Shown one piece after another: positions 47,367 to 55,541 of a DNA stretch of 64,000 nucleotides. The DNA is from an uncultured Pelagibacteraceae bacterium (GTDB taxonomy: Bacteria > Pseudomonadota > Alphaproteobacteria > Pelagibacterales > Pelagibacteraceae). The notes below the pieces were generated by a model. It searched no databases and was not told where the DNA came from. It saw only the letters and a program-made list of their open reading frames with translations. Location: assembly GCA_902610515.1 (NCBI GenBank), contig CACLVZ010000001.1:80001-144000 (forward strand), written 5' to 3'. The translations under genes and the position numbers were made by a program. Position 1 is the first letter of the stretch; the number at the start of each line of letters is the position of its first letter.

Positions 47367-49066
47367 ATTTTCATTTCCTTAATTTTATGGCCCGTTAACC
47401 TGAATATTTTTTCGCATTTTTCTAAATCTTCCAAATTATGGGAAACTACTATTCGAGTAATATCTTTCATATCTTTAATGGTTTTCATGATTGTATCCGC
47501 TGTTTTAAAATCAAGAGAATTTGTGGATTCGTCCATTACAAGTATTTCTGGTTTGTTGAAAAGTGCTCTTGCGAGTCCAATCCTTTGTTTTTGCCCGCCT
47601 GAAATTTTTGAACCTCTTTCTCCTACATTGGTATAAATTCCATCTTTAAAATTATCTAAAATAATGCTCAATTTTGATTTAATTAGAATTTCATTTAATA
47701 AATTCTTTTCTTCTTCACTTAAAATTTCTTTAAAAGTTATATTCTCTAAAATATTTGTATCGCTTAAATAAATTGTTTGTGGAACATAGCTAATTTTTTT
47801 TTGCCAATTATTAAGATTTCTATTTATGCTCAAACCATCTACTAATATTTGACCTTTATCCGGTTTCAAAAAACCAAATAATAAATCAAGCAAAGTACTT
47901 TTTCCTGAACCATTCGGACCGTAAATACCTATCATTGAATTTTTGTTCAATGATAACTCTAAATTTTCAAAAATTTTTTGATTTTCATAGTTAAAATAAA
48001 GATTTTTAATTTCTAATTTAGCATTAAAGCTTAATTTATCTTTTTTTTCATTTATAATAACATTTTTCTCATTTTTAATTTCTTTCAACACTGCTTCTAA
48101 ACTTGGCAGATAAATTTTTATATGCTGGAATGATTGATATAATCTGTTAATTGATGGCATCAACCTGGCTCCTGCAATTGCTAAAAGTCCTAAAACTATC
48201 ATGATATTTTCCGTTCCTAAATTGTTATTGTTTAAAAACAAAACTAATATTAGAACAAAGCTAAGAATTAAATATTCAAGCCAATATTTAGGCAGCTGTT
48301 GAAACATTTCCAACTTCCAATTAATTTTATAAATATTGTCATTAATTTGTTGAAATTTTTTTAAAAAATAATTTGTCTGATTGTAAATTTTGATCTCCCT
48401 GTAACCCTCAATAATTTGTGATGAATCTCTTAAATAATCTGTATCAAAAGTAATTCTACTTTTTGATAAGTTCGTAACCTTTTTTTTGGTTAATAAAACT
48501 AAGGAAAAAAAATAAATACAGATTAAAATGATCAGTGAAAAAAAGACTTTTGTTTCGAAAAACAACATAATAGTTATTATTGAAATTAATATGAGGAACT
48601 CTGTAATAAAAATCAAACTATTGAAAAGTAAGTGAACAAAATATGAAATTTCTTTTGTTAAAATATTTAAAAGTACCGAAGAATTTCTTTTTACAAAAAA
48701 ATTTTTTTCATTGGATAGATGTTGTTTAAGTATTCTTTCCGCTAGATACTTTTTTAAATTCCATATAAATTTAGATTGATAAATAGAAAAAAAAGATAAT
48801 AAAAGATTTTTGATAAAGTATATTATTAAAACCGATGAAACTGTTAAAAATATTATTTGATTTTCATCAATGTTTAAAAATATTTTTTTTACATAAAAAT
48901 AATCATTAAAATTTGAACTATCAAAAATCAAAGCAAAAATAGGTATGATTAAACTGATACCAAGAATTTCAAGAAGTGTTGTGAAAAGAATTGCTCCTAT
49001 TATAAAATAGGTCTTTTTTTTAAATTCTGTATTTAATATATATATAAAATTATTAATCAATTTCAT
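47363..49066 (-). CDS. ABC-type lipid/oligosaccharide flippase (MsbA/PglK-like)
   Basis: Half-transporter with fused domains. About six membrane helices in residues 15-310, then the ATPase: Walker A IYGPNGSGKSTLLDLLFGF near 388, Q-loop KISYVPQTIYLS, signature KISGGQKQRIGLARALF, Walker B EILVMDEST and switch His SHNLED. 567 residues, one full half-transporter that would dimerise. In a surface-glycan locus it probably flips a lipid-linked oligosaccharide, as PglK does, but the substrate is not proven. Confidence 0.85.
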   Translation of the reverse strand: MKLINNFIYILNTEFKKKTYFIIGAILFTTLLEILGISLIIPIFALIFDSSNFNDYFYVKKIFLNIDENQIIFLTVSSVLIIYFIKNLLLSFFSIYQSKFIWNLKKYLAERILKQHLSNEKNFFVKRNSSVLLNILTKEISYFVHLLFNSLIFITEFLILISIITIMLFFETKVFFSLIILICIYFFSLVLLTKKKVTNLSKSRITFDTDYLRDSSQIIEGYREIKIYNQTNYFLKKFQQINDNIYKINWKLEMFQQLPKYWLEYLILSFVLILVLFLNNNNLGTENIMIVLGLLAIAGARLMPSINRLYQSFQHIKIYLPSLEAVLKEIKNEKNVIINEKKDKLSFNAKLEIKNLYFNYENQKIFENLELSLNKNSMIGIYGPNGSGKSTLLDLLFGFLKPDKGQILVDGLSINRNLNNWQKKISYVPQTIYLSDTNILENITFKEILSEEEKNLLNEILIKSKLSIILDNFKDGIYTNVGERGSKISGGQKQRIGLARALFNKPEILVMDESTNSLDFKTADTIMKTIKDMKDITRIVVSHNLEDLEKCEKIFRLTGHKIKEMKI

Positions 49067-49073
49067 AAATTGA

Positions 49074-49379
49074 TTATTTTTTTTCTATTTCTTTTTTAAG
49101 TTCGTCATATTCTTTCATTTTTCTTTTCATGAAATTTATAGCTAATTGTGTCTTATGACTGATTCCTTTTGGTGTTAAAATATACAAATAATTTTTTTTA
49201 TTTTTGTTATTTTTAAAGTTTTTATATTTTATTAATCCTTTTTTTTTTAATGCTTTTAAGCAGTAATTTAACTTACCTAAACTTATACCCATATCTTCAG
49301 CGATTTCTCTCTGAGAAGTTGAGTTTTTATCATTAAGTTTTCTTAATATATCTAGTTCTTCTTGGTCATTCTTGTTCAT
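49074..49379 (-). CDS. MarR-family EPS-associated transcriptional regulator
   Basis: 101-residue winged helix. NKNDQEELDILRKLNDKNSTSQREIAEDMGISLGKLNYCLKALKKKGLIKY (residues 2-52) is the pattern of the small MarR-type regulators that recur in exopolysaccharide islands (TIGR04176-like): a (S/T)QREIAEx(L/M)GISLGKxNY helix-turn-helix followed by a wing and one C-terminal helix. It lies between the surface-carbohydrate gene and the flippase in block A. Its own ATG (49379-49377) lies inside the palindrome at 49373-49389, which predicts autoregulation. No ligand pocket can be inferred. Confidence 0.85.
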   Translation of the reverse strand: MNKNDQEELDILRKLNDKNSTSQREIAEDMGISLGKLNYCLKALKKKGLIKYKNFKNNKNKKNYLYILTPKGISHKTQLAINFMKRKMKEYDELKKEIEKK

Positions 49380-49389
49380 ATTTTGAACA
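49373..49389. promoter_or_regulatory. Operator-like palindrome A over the marR-type start codon
   Basis: TGTTCA-TATTT-TGAACA. The left arm contains the reverse complement of the regulator's ATG, so a bound protein would cover the start of the gene. On the minus strand TATACT lies 6 bp upstream of the palindrome (plus-strand 49395-49400 as AGTATA), a likely -10 box, so transcription would begin in or next to the site. The same 12 specified bases occur at 54205-54221 and 61706-61722. Confidence 0.7.
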
Positions 49390-49420
49390 CTTAGTATATA
49401 TATTCTCGTGTGTAAAGAAA

Positions 49421-50875
49421 TTAATTCAATTTTTTCAAATAATAGTTAATGTTCCTAGATACATCTTTACTATTTAAACAAAAATCTTCTTGTAGTTTTT
49501 TATTTTTAAAAAATCTGCTTTTTTTGTTTTTAATTTGCTCATAAATTTTTTTTTTAAATTTGTTATAAGTATTAATTTTAAATTTCTTAATATAAGTATC
49601 ATTAGGTAAATAACTAATATTTTTAAAATTAGGATCACAGAAATAAACTACTCGTCCTTGTCCTAAAAATTCAAAAGCAAGAGTTGAGCTCCATGTACAT
49701 ATTGATTTTGCTTGATGGGCATAAAAGTAGCTATCTGAAAGATATTTTCTGTCTACCAAAAATTTTACATTATCTAAATCGTTAAACTTATTTAAAACAG
49801 TCTGGTCTTTGACAACGTGTTTCAATTTTATACCAATTTTTAATTTTGGATTTTCAATAGAAAATTTCTTTATCCAGTCAAAGTGTTTTAAATATTCAGA
49901 ATAATAATTATCATATCCAGAATGAAACATCTTATTATGATCGCTAGCAAAAACTAAAAGATCGTATTTTTTTAAATCATTTTTATCTTTTCTTTTATAG
50001 TAGTTAAGCTCCATTGCTAATGAACCAATAGGTAGAATTTTTTTTGTTTCTCCACCGTATTTTTTTAAATATTTTGCTGTCTTGCGGCCTAACGAAAAAA
50101 AAATATCAGAATAAACATACATTCCCACTCCATTAATTTGTAAAATATTTTTTTGAGTAACACAGCTATATTTTCCACCTTTTCTTTTGTAAATAAAGTT
50201 TTTTAAATCAGAGGAATTATAGTGTCTTTCCTGCAGTAGAAAATTTGATCTAATTTCTTGAAATATTGTTTCCGATCTTGAAATTGTTTTAAAAATTTCT
50301 ATTAAAAATGGAAATAAATTATTTCTGGAATAAACTGAATAATAAATTGTTAAAAAAAAGATTTTTAAAATTACAAACGGATTTTTAATGAAGAAAATAT
50401 TTTTTGAGCATCCGCGAAATTTTGAAAAGTTATAATTTTTTTTAATTTTTAAATAATTATTATTTGAAACAAATATAATATTAAAATATTTTTTAAGACC
50501 ATAAAACCTTATTGGAGTATTATCTTTATCCAGATCATCGACTATTAGATCACAATAGTATTTAGGTGATATTTTTTTTGAAAAAAAAATTATGTAAAAT
50601 GAAATTAAGAGAAACTTTATTGAATAAAAAAAAATATATCTTAAATAGAAAATGCTTCTAAATTTACCGTTCCTATTTTCAAAATTTTTAAATAATATTA
50701 TTTTAAGCTCATTTTGCAGATTTTTTTGTGGAATGTTCGAAAATTTTGATAAATAGTAAAGGTAATTTATAGTATTTCTATCAGATGTGGTTTTAGCAAT
50801 AAAAGACTTTAAGTCTTTTAAGAGAGCATAAATTTTTTTTTTTCTATTTAATCGAAATTTACTTATAATCATCAT
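49421..50875 (-). CDS. Surface carbohydrate biosynthesis protein (GT-B-like)
   Basis: 484 residues without a named homologue that I can give. The pattern ITQKNILQINGVGMYVYSDIFFSLGRKTAKYLKKYGG, then DLLVFASDHNKMFHSGYDNYY and ICTWSSTLAFEFLGQGRVVYFCDPN resembles proteins annotated as putative surface carbohydrate/polysaccharide biosynthesis proteins, which look like GT-B folds. A hydrophobic N-terminal segment (IKFLLISFYIIFF, about 80-95) may be membrane-associated. It overlaps the 2-oxoglutarate oxygenase gene by 17 bp. Enzymatic activity is unknown. Confidence 0.6.
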   Translation of the reverse strand: MMIISKFRLNRKKKIYALLKDLKSFIAKTTSDRNTINYLYYLSKFSNIPQKNLQNELKIILFKNFENRNGKFRSIFYLRYIFFYSIKFLLISFYIIFFSKKISPKYYCDLIVDDLDKDNTPIRFYGLKKYFNIIFVSNNNYLKIKKNYNFSKFRGCSKNIFFIKNPFVILKIFFLTIYYSVYSRNNLFPFLIEIFKTISRSETIFQEIRSNFLLQERHYNSSDLKNFIYKRKGGKYSCVTQKNILQINGVGMYVYSDIFFSLGRKTAKYLKKYGGETKKILPIGSLAMELNYYKRKDKNDLKKYDLLVFASDHNKMFHSGYDNYYSEYLKHFDWIKKFSIENPKLKIGIKLKHVVKDQTVLNKFNDLDNVKFLVDRKYLSDSYFYAHQAKSICTWSSTLAFEFLGQGRVVYFCDPNFKNISYLPNDTYIKKFKINTYNKFKKKIYEQIKNKKSRFFKNKKLQEDFCLNSKDVSRNINYYLKKLN

Positions 50876-51641
50876 TTAATCTTTTCCATACAACCTTCTT
50901 GTTTAATGAAAAGCTTCCATAAATGAATACCCTTTTTATTTTATCTTTTTTAATTTTTTCTGCAGCGTGATATGAGTCAGGGCTTGAAAAAAAAACTATC
51001 AATCTTCCAGCTTTTGCCTGAATTTTTTTTATCTTTTTAATTTGATTTTTTTCAGGGAATCTGGAGTAATCATCTTGTAATTTTTTATTTTTATTAGATT
51101 GATGGATTTCCAAGGATCCACCATGTTCCTTATTTACGGTATTTAAGTATAATAAAAAACTTAGAACTCTTGTATCTCTATCTCTATGTGGGGAGCGGTA
51201 ATAACCCTTTTTAGATACAGAAAAATCAATGTCTAGATTTAAAGTGGAATTAATTATGTTTAATAAAGATAATTTCTTAATAATTTTTTCTTTTAAACTA
51301 AATTTTTGCTCTCCAAAAAAATTTTTTGAATATTTTTTGAAGTCTGCTTCTGGTGTCCATTGTATTTTTAGTGGGTCAAAAAAGTTATAAACCTTTTGAT
51401 AGAATTTTTGTGAATTTATTCGATTGTAAAGTTTTTTGATATTTTTTGAATTTTGAATAATTTTGTTAAAATTATCTGACCCTTTATTAATTCTATTTCT
51501 ATTTATCATAACTTTGTCATCGAAAAATTTAAAGTTAATTATTTCTTTTTTTAAGTTTAAAATTTCTTTTTTGCTTAAAAAATTATCGACTACTGCATAA
51601 GTCCACGGCTCATAATTTATTTTTAAGTTTTTAAAATTCAT
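50859..51641 (-). CDS. 2-oxoglutarate/Fe(II)-dependent oxygenase, prolyl-hydroxylase-like
   Basis: YYRSPHRDRDTRVLSFLLYLN carries His152-x-Asp154; GGSLEIH, AGRLIVFFSSPDSYHAAEKI gives the distal His225 and KRVFIYGSF the 2-oxoglutarate Arg237. This is the PF13640-type pattern. 260 residues. It sits directly after the cytidylyltransferase gene (no gap) and overlaps the surface-carbohydrate gene. Hydroxylation of a sugar or of the cyclase product is a plausible role, by context. Confidence 0.75.
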   Translation of the reverse strand: MNFKNLKINYEPWTYAVVDNFLSKKEILNLKKEIINFKFFDDKVMINRNRINKGSDNFNKIIQNSKNIKKLYNRINSQKFYQKVYNFFDPLKIQWTPEADFKKYSKNFFGEQKFSLKEKIIKKLSLLNIINSTLNLDIDFSVSKKGYYRSPHRDRDTRVLSFLLYLNTVNKEHGGSLEIHQSNKNKKLQDDYSRFPEKNQIKKIKKIQAKAGRLIVFFSSPDSYHAAEKIKKDKIKRVFIYGSFSLNKKVVWKRLNDDYK

Positions 51642-52331
51642 CTACTTATATCTTTTTTTGTTTTTAAATAAAAATTCTGCAAGATAAAAATCTTCGATAT
51701 CGTCAATATCTAAACCATAATACCTTTTGAGTTCAAACATAAATGGTTTTTTTCCTAATCTATTTTTGTACTTTATATAGTTTTCTCTAGAATTAATAAA
51801 GATTGCGCTATTAATTTTATTTAATGGTTTTATGTCTTGGGTTCTAGGCCATTTAATTTTGTTATAATTATAATTTATTGATTTTTTGTCATCCCAAATA
51901 AACCCTTTAATTTTAGTAACAGACATTAACGAGTCATAACTTTTTCTCAGGCTAGATTTATATTTTTTTATAACTTCATCATAAATTCTAGAAGAAACAA
52001 ATGGTGAAGTCACATGTGTCCATAAAATATGCCCATCAGGAATAACTTTGATTGCATGAGTTATTAATTTTTGAGTCATTGTGGAACTTTGAGATAAAGT
52101 ATGATCTTTTCTGGTATGTACTATAATTTTTTTATTTTTAAGTTTTTTAACAAAACTAATAATTTTATTATCATTTGTAGATAAATATATTTTATTGACT
52201 AACTTTGCTCTGATAAGTTGATCTAATTTAATTTTAACTAAGCCAAATCTGATATTAGCAAAAGGACGTTTATTTTTATTTCTAACTCTTGTACTAGTTT
52301 TTTTGCAAGGTAAAAATACATTTATTTTCAT
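51642..52331 (-). CDS. Cytidylyltransferase, acylneuraminate type (divergent)
   Basis: CMP-sugar synthase family: MKINVFLPCKKTSTRVRNKNKRPFANI corresponds to the (I/L)PARGGSKR(I/V)xxKN P-loop but with KKTST in place of RGGSK. KIYLSTNDNKIISFVKK, HILWTHVTSPFVSSRIYDEVI and GFIWDDKKSINYNYNKIKWPRTQDI follow the NeuA/PseF layout. 229 residues, and the C-terminus YGLDIDDIEDFYLAEFLF matches the family end. It is distinct from pseF at 60024-60698, so the island encodes two CMP-sugar activators. Confidence 0.78.
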   Translation of the reverse strand: MKINVFLPCKKTSTRVRNKNKRPFANIRFGLVKIKLDQLIRAKLVNKIYLSTNDNKIISFVKKLKNKKIIVHTRKDHTLSQSSTMTQKLITHAIKVIPDGHILWTHVTSPFVSSRIYDEVIKKYKSSLRKSYDSLMSVTKIKGFIWDDKKSINYNYNKIKWPRTQDIKPLNKINSAIFINSRENYIKYKNRLGKKPFMFELKRYYGLDIDDIEDFYLAEFLFKNKKRYK

Positions 52332-52337
52332 TTTAAA

Positions 52338-53456
52338 TCATCTAATCAATCTAGATATTGACTCCTTAATCAAGCTTTCATTGAAATTTGAAACTACATT
52401 AGGGTTACCTATTCCATTAAGAAGAACGAATCTTATACCTGTGTGATTTTTTTTCTTATCTTTAAAAATATTTTTATAAATTATATTTAACATTTGATTT
52501 TTTGATTTTGAAAATTTTTTAATATTTAGAGGGAGATTATACTTTTTAAAGATTTTCACATGATTACTATAAAGATCTTTTACTTTGAAATATCTTTCAG
52601 CCATATATGCAACACAAAGCATTCCCAAAGCTACAGCTTCGCCATGTCTGTAGTGCTCTGATTTAAGATTCAATGAACTTTCGATTGCTTGACCAATTGT
52701 ATGACCGTAGTTTAAGAACATTCTTACATTTCTTTCTCTTTCATCTCTTTTAACTAAATTAATTTTTATATTAATTATTTTTTTAAGCATTCGAAGAATG
52801 ACTTGTTTATCTCTTTTAAGAATTTTAGCGTAATTTTCTGACATGAATTTTGTGTCTTTTTTACTTGTAATTAAAACTGATTTAATGACCTCTGAGATTC
52901 CTGAGATAAAATCTCTATTTGGCAAAGTTTTAATAAATTTATAGTCACATAGAATTAATTTTGGATGATAGTAGTTTCCAATTGCATTTACATTGTTATT
53001 AAAATTAACTGCTACTTTTCCTCCTATGCTACTATCAATTTGAGCAGTTAATGTTGTTGGTATAGAAACCAAGTTCATTCCTCTGTAATATACTGATGCA
53101 GCAAAACCACCAAGATCCCCAATTGTTCCGCCCCCTAAAACAACAAGTGTAGAATCTTTTGAAAACTTATTTTTTTCCAAATAATTAACTATTTTAAGTA
53201 AATTTTTTATATCTTTACATTTTTTTCCAGCAGTAATTTGTAAAAAACTACATTTAAAATTGTGTTTACCAAAATATTTAATTAATGGTTTTCCGTAAAC
53301 ATTGAATAAATTTTTATCAATAATTAATAAAACTTTTTTTGATTTAGTAAATTTTGAGATTTCTTTTGGTAAAGTGTGAAGAATATTTGTTCCAATTTTG
53401 ATTGGATAACTAAATTGATTTATTTTGGCTTTTAAGTTCACTAGTAAGAACTCCAT
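52338..53456 (-). CDS. 3-dehydroquinate synthase-like sugar-phosphate cyclase
   Basis: Member of the DHQS/sugar-phosphate cyclase superfamily. GGGTIGDLGGFAASVYYRG, IPTTLTAQIDSSIGGKVAVN (Asp141, Lys147), GISEVIKSVLI (Glu189, Lys192), NVRMFLNYGHTIGQAIES (Arg245, Asn249, His252) and YRHGEAVALGM (His271) show the metal site intact. Two positions usually invariant in DHQS differ: the Lys of GKN is Val156, and the second His of GHTxxHAIE is Gln256. 372 residues. Placed between an SDR and a cytidylyltransferase in a surface-sugar operon, it may make a cyclitol or C7-type sugar rather than dehydroquinate. It could still be aroB if no other copy exists. Confidence 0.8.
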   Translation of the reverse strand: MEFLLVNLKAKINQFSYPIKIGTNILHTLPKEISKFTKSKKVLLIIDKNLFNVYGKPLIKYFGKHNFKCSFLQITAGKKCKDIKNLLKIVNYLEKNKFSKDSTLVVLGGGTIGDLGGFAASVYYRGMNLVSIPTTLTAQIDSSIGGKVAVNFNNNVNAIGNYYHPKLILCDYKFIKTLPNRDFISGISEVIKSVLITSKKDTKFMSENYAKILKRDKQVILRMLKKIINIKINLVKRDERERNVRMFLNYGHTIGQAIESSLNLKSEHYRHGEAVALGMLCVAYMAERYFKVKDLYSNHVKIFKKYNLPLNIKKFSKSKNQMLNIIYKNIFKDKKKNHTGIRFVLLNGIGNPNVVSNFNESLIKESISRLIR

Positions 53457-54193
53457 CCACCATCTACATAGGAGACGTTTCCGGTGATATATGAAGACTC
53501 TTGGGACAATAAAAATAAAATTAGATTTGCAACCTCATCACTTGAGCCCCACCTTCCTAATGGTGTCCTTTGTAATGTATAGTTATATAATTTAGGTAGT
53601 TTTCTCTTAAAATTATTAGCATAACTTGTTTTGATAAAACCTGGGCAAACAGTGTTTACCCTAATTTTTTTTTTTGCTAGTTCAACTGCCAAAGATTTGG
53701 ATAAACCAACAACTCCGGCTTTGGTCATTGCATAGCCACTTAAATCAGCAAATCCCCTTGGTCCCACAATTGAAGATACATTCACTATTGAGGCTGTTTT
53801 TTTACTCATTATTTGAGAAAATAATTGTGAAACTTTAAAAACTGATTTTAAATTGCAATCTAAGACATAATTTAATTTTTCTTCATCAATTTTATAGAAC
53901 TTCTCTCTTTGTCTTATTCCTGCATTATTTACTAATCCATTTATTTTTTTCATTTTAGATTTTACTAATTTAAAAAAATTTTCAACATCATGCTTAATTG
54001 AGACATCCCCAACATAGTAAATTATTTTTTTTGATTTAAATGAATTTTGAATTTTTTTAATATCTGCTTTAGATCTTGTAATAATAGCCACATTCGCTTT
54101 ATTTTTGTGAAGTAGATTTAGTACAGATCTGCCTATTCCTTTTCCTGCACCTGTTACTACAAAATTCATGTTTTCAAAATTATATTTAATCAT
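53441..54193 (-). CDS. Short-chain dehydrogenase/reductase
   Basis: Classical SDR: VVTGAGKGIGRS (cofactor loop), GLVNNAGIRQREKF, catalytic SSIVGPRG...SGYAMTKAGVVGLSKSLAVELAKKKIRVNTVCPGFI with Tyr-x3-Lys, and the end GNVSYVDGGWSSY. The frame reaches upstream to 54235, but the first 14 codons run through the palindrome; ATG at 54193 (MIKYNFENMNFVV) is preferred, giving 250 residues. A GTG/ATG further in cannot be excluded. First gene of block A; overlaps the cyclase by 16 bp. Reduces or oxidises an unknown sugar. Confidence 0.85.
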   Translation of the reverse strand: MIKYNFENMNFVVTGAGKGIGRSVLNLLHKNKANVAIITRSKADIKKIQNSFKSKKIIYYVGDVSIKHDVENFFKLVKSKMKKINGLVNNAGIRQREKFYKIDEEKLNYVLDCNLKSVFKVSQLFSQIMSKKTASIVNVSSIVGPRGFADLSGYAMTKAGVVGLSKSLAVELAKKKIRVNTVCPGFIKTSYANNFKRKLPKLYNYTLQRTPLGRWGSSDEVANLILFLLSQESSYITGNVSYVDGGWSSY

Positions 54194-54204
54194 TTTAAAT
54201 ATGT

Positions 54205-54221
54205 TGTTCAAAAATTGAACA
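54205..54221. promoter_or_regulatory. Operator-like palindrome B in front of the SDR-led operon
   Basis: TGTTCA-AAAAT-TGAACA, extended by one more matched base on each side to a 19-bp palindrome (54204-54222). It overlaps the predicted -10 box of the operon promoter and lies 11 bp before the preferred ATG. Binding there would block RNA polymerase. Same core as sites at 49373 and 61706. Confidence 0.7.
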
Positions 54222-54246
54222 ATACAGTATTTCATTATTTTGGCAA
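54219..54246 (-). promoter_or_regulatory. Predicted sigma-70-type promoter of block A
   Basis: On the minus strand TTGCCA (plus 54246-54241) and TATTGT (54224-54219) are 16 bp apart. The -10 box overlaps palindrome B by three bases. Transcription would start within the palindrome and give a leader of roughly 20 bases before ATG 54193. Confidence 0.5.
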
Positions 54247-54289
54247 CTAAAATTATTTTAAATTATTTTGAGAAGCTTTAATCATAGAA

Positions 54290-55462
54290 TTAGACCAAAT
54301 TTTTCTCGATTATTTTATGATTTGGTTTGAATTTATCTGAGATAATATAGTTTTTGATAAAGTAATTGTAAGAATTACTATCTACCTCATTAATTATATC
54401 TATTTTTTTAAATTGATTATCAATATTCAATCTTTTACATTTTAGTATATTTGAGTAAAAACTTGCAAATCTATTCCATGAAATATTTCTCTTTTGAAGA
54501 ATTTTAGAGTATATAAAAAGGATGGGTTTTTTTGTAAGAATGGCATATGAAAGTGCTGTTGAACCCCAAGATATAACAAACCTAGCATTTCTAGTAAGTT
54601 CATAAGTTCTTCCATAAAAATTTTCTCTTCCGCCTAAACGGTTGTCAATTTTAAGATTACAACTACTTCTTGGATGTGCAGCAATTTTTATTTTGGTATT
54701 GTATTTTTTTTCAATAAGATCAAAAAATTCGTTGAGTTTTTTTAAATATAGATTTGTATCCTCGACCCTTTTTGTATTCCATAGTTGAGAGTCAGATTGA
54801 TACCTTGTTTCTCCATCACTAATATATAAAATATAATTAGATTGTCTTTTAAGCTTTTTTTTTTTCCTTAATGTATTTGAGAAATCCCAAGAATTTATTC
54901 TTACCATTCTATTAAAATAATTTTTTTTTTTAATCGATCCACCAACTAAAGAATAGTCCGGACTAAATTTTTTCGGGAATAATTTGAATAGATATAAGAT
55001 TATATTTTTGTTTAATATAGCTAAAGAGTGTTTTGGTCTAAAAATAATTGATAAAGTTTTATTATAAATGCTTTTTAGAAAATTAATTTTATAACCATAG
55101 TCTTTATAAGTTGGTAAGTTATTAATATAAATAATAGATGTTTTAAAACCTTTTGATTTTATAAATAAAAACATTTTTAAAGCAGTATAATTATAAGGAA
55201 AAGTTTGAAATATGAAATGATGATCTTCCTTATAATTATTAATCGTATTTTTCCAGTAAGATAAACTATCAAAAACTTTTACTTTTTTATTATCATAAGA
55301 ATGACTATATCTTTTATTCTTTAAATGAGGATGTACAAGGTTTATTAATACATGAACCTCAACAGAAAATTTTTTTGATAACAGATCTAATTCATATCTT
55401 TGCCAATCAAATTTATCTAAAAAACGATTGAAATGAATAAATATGATTTTATTTTTCTTCAT
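54290..55462 (-). CDS. Putative GT-B-type surface-glycan glycosyltransferase
   Basis: 390 residues, not recognised as a named gene. Its C-terminal half IKIAAHPRSSCNLKI, FYGRTYELTRNARFVISWGSTALSYAILTKKPILFIYSK resembles the donor-binding half of GT-B transferases (H-P-R-S... and S-W-G-S-T-A-L-S, as in capsule and sialyl-type enzymes). N-terminus KIIFIHFNRFLDKFDWQRYELDLLSKKF looks like the GT-B acceptor half. It is expressed separately from block A (97-bp gap) and divergent from the TylF-like gene. Confidence 0.6.
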   Translation of the reverse strand: MKKNKIIFIHFNRFLDKFDWQRYELDLLSKKFSVEVHVLINLVHPHLKNKRYSHSYDNKKVKVFDSLSYWKNTINNYKEDHHFIFQTFPYNYTALKMFLFIKSKGFKTSIIYINNLPTYKDYGYKINFLKSIYNKTLSIIFRPKHSLAILNKNIILYLFKLFPKKFSPDYSLVGGSIKKKNYFNRMVRINSWDFSNTLRKKKKLKRQSNYILYISDGETRYQSDSQLWNTKRVEDTNLYLKKLNEFFDLIEKKYNTKIKIAAHPRSSCNLKIDNRLGGRENFYGRTYELTRNARFVISWGSTALSYAILTKKPILFIYSKILQKRNISWNRFASFYSNILKCKRLNIDNQFKKIDIINEVDSNSYNYFIKNYIISDKFKPNHKIIEKNLV

Positions 55463-55541
55463 TTAGTATATAATTATTTTATTTCTAAACTGATATACTA
55501 ATATGAAAAAATATTAAACTTATAATTAATTACGCAATTTT
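55463..55541. promoter_or_regulatory. Divergent intergenic region with mirrored TATACT boxes
   Basis: 79 bp between divergent genes. TTAGTATAT (55463-55471) and ATATACTAA (55493-55501) form a 9-bp inverted repeat with a 21-nt spacer, so each strand carries TATACT. The right-hand box suits a promoter for the plus-strand methyltransferase gene at 55542; the left-hand box is too close to the minus-strand ATG at 55462 to be its promoter unless a later start is used. No TGTTCA-N5-TGAACA is present. Confidence 0.35.

Noticed and set aside
55463..55501. The 9-bp inverted repeat in the divergent gap as a fourth copy of the island operator
   Set aside because: Its sequence (TTAGTATAT/ATATACTAA) differs from TGTTCA-N5-TGAACA and is explained by mirrored -10-like boxes.
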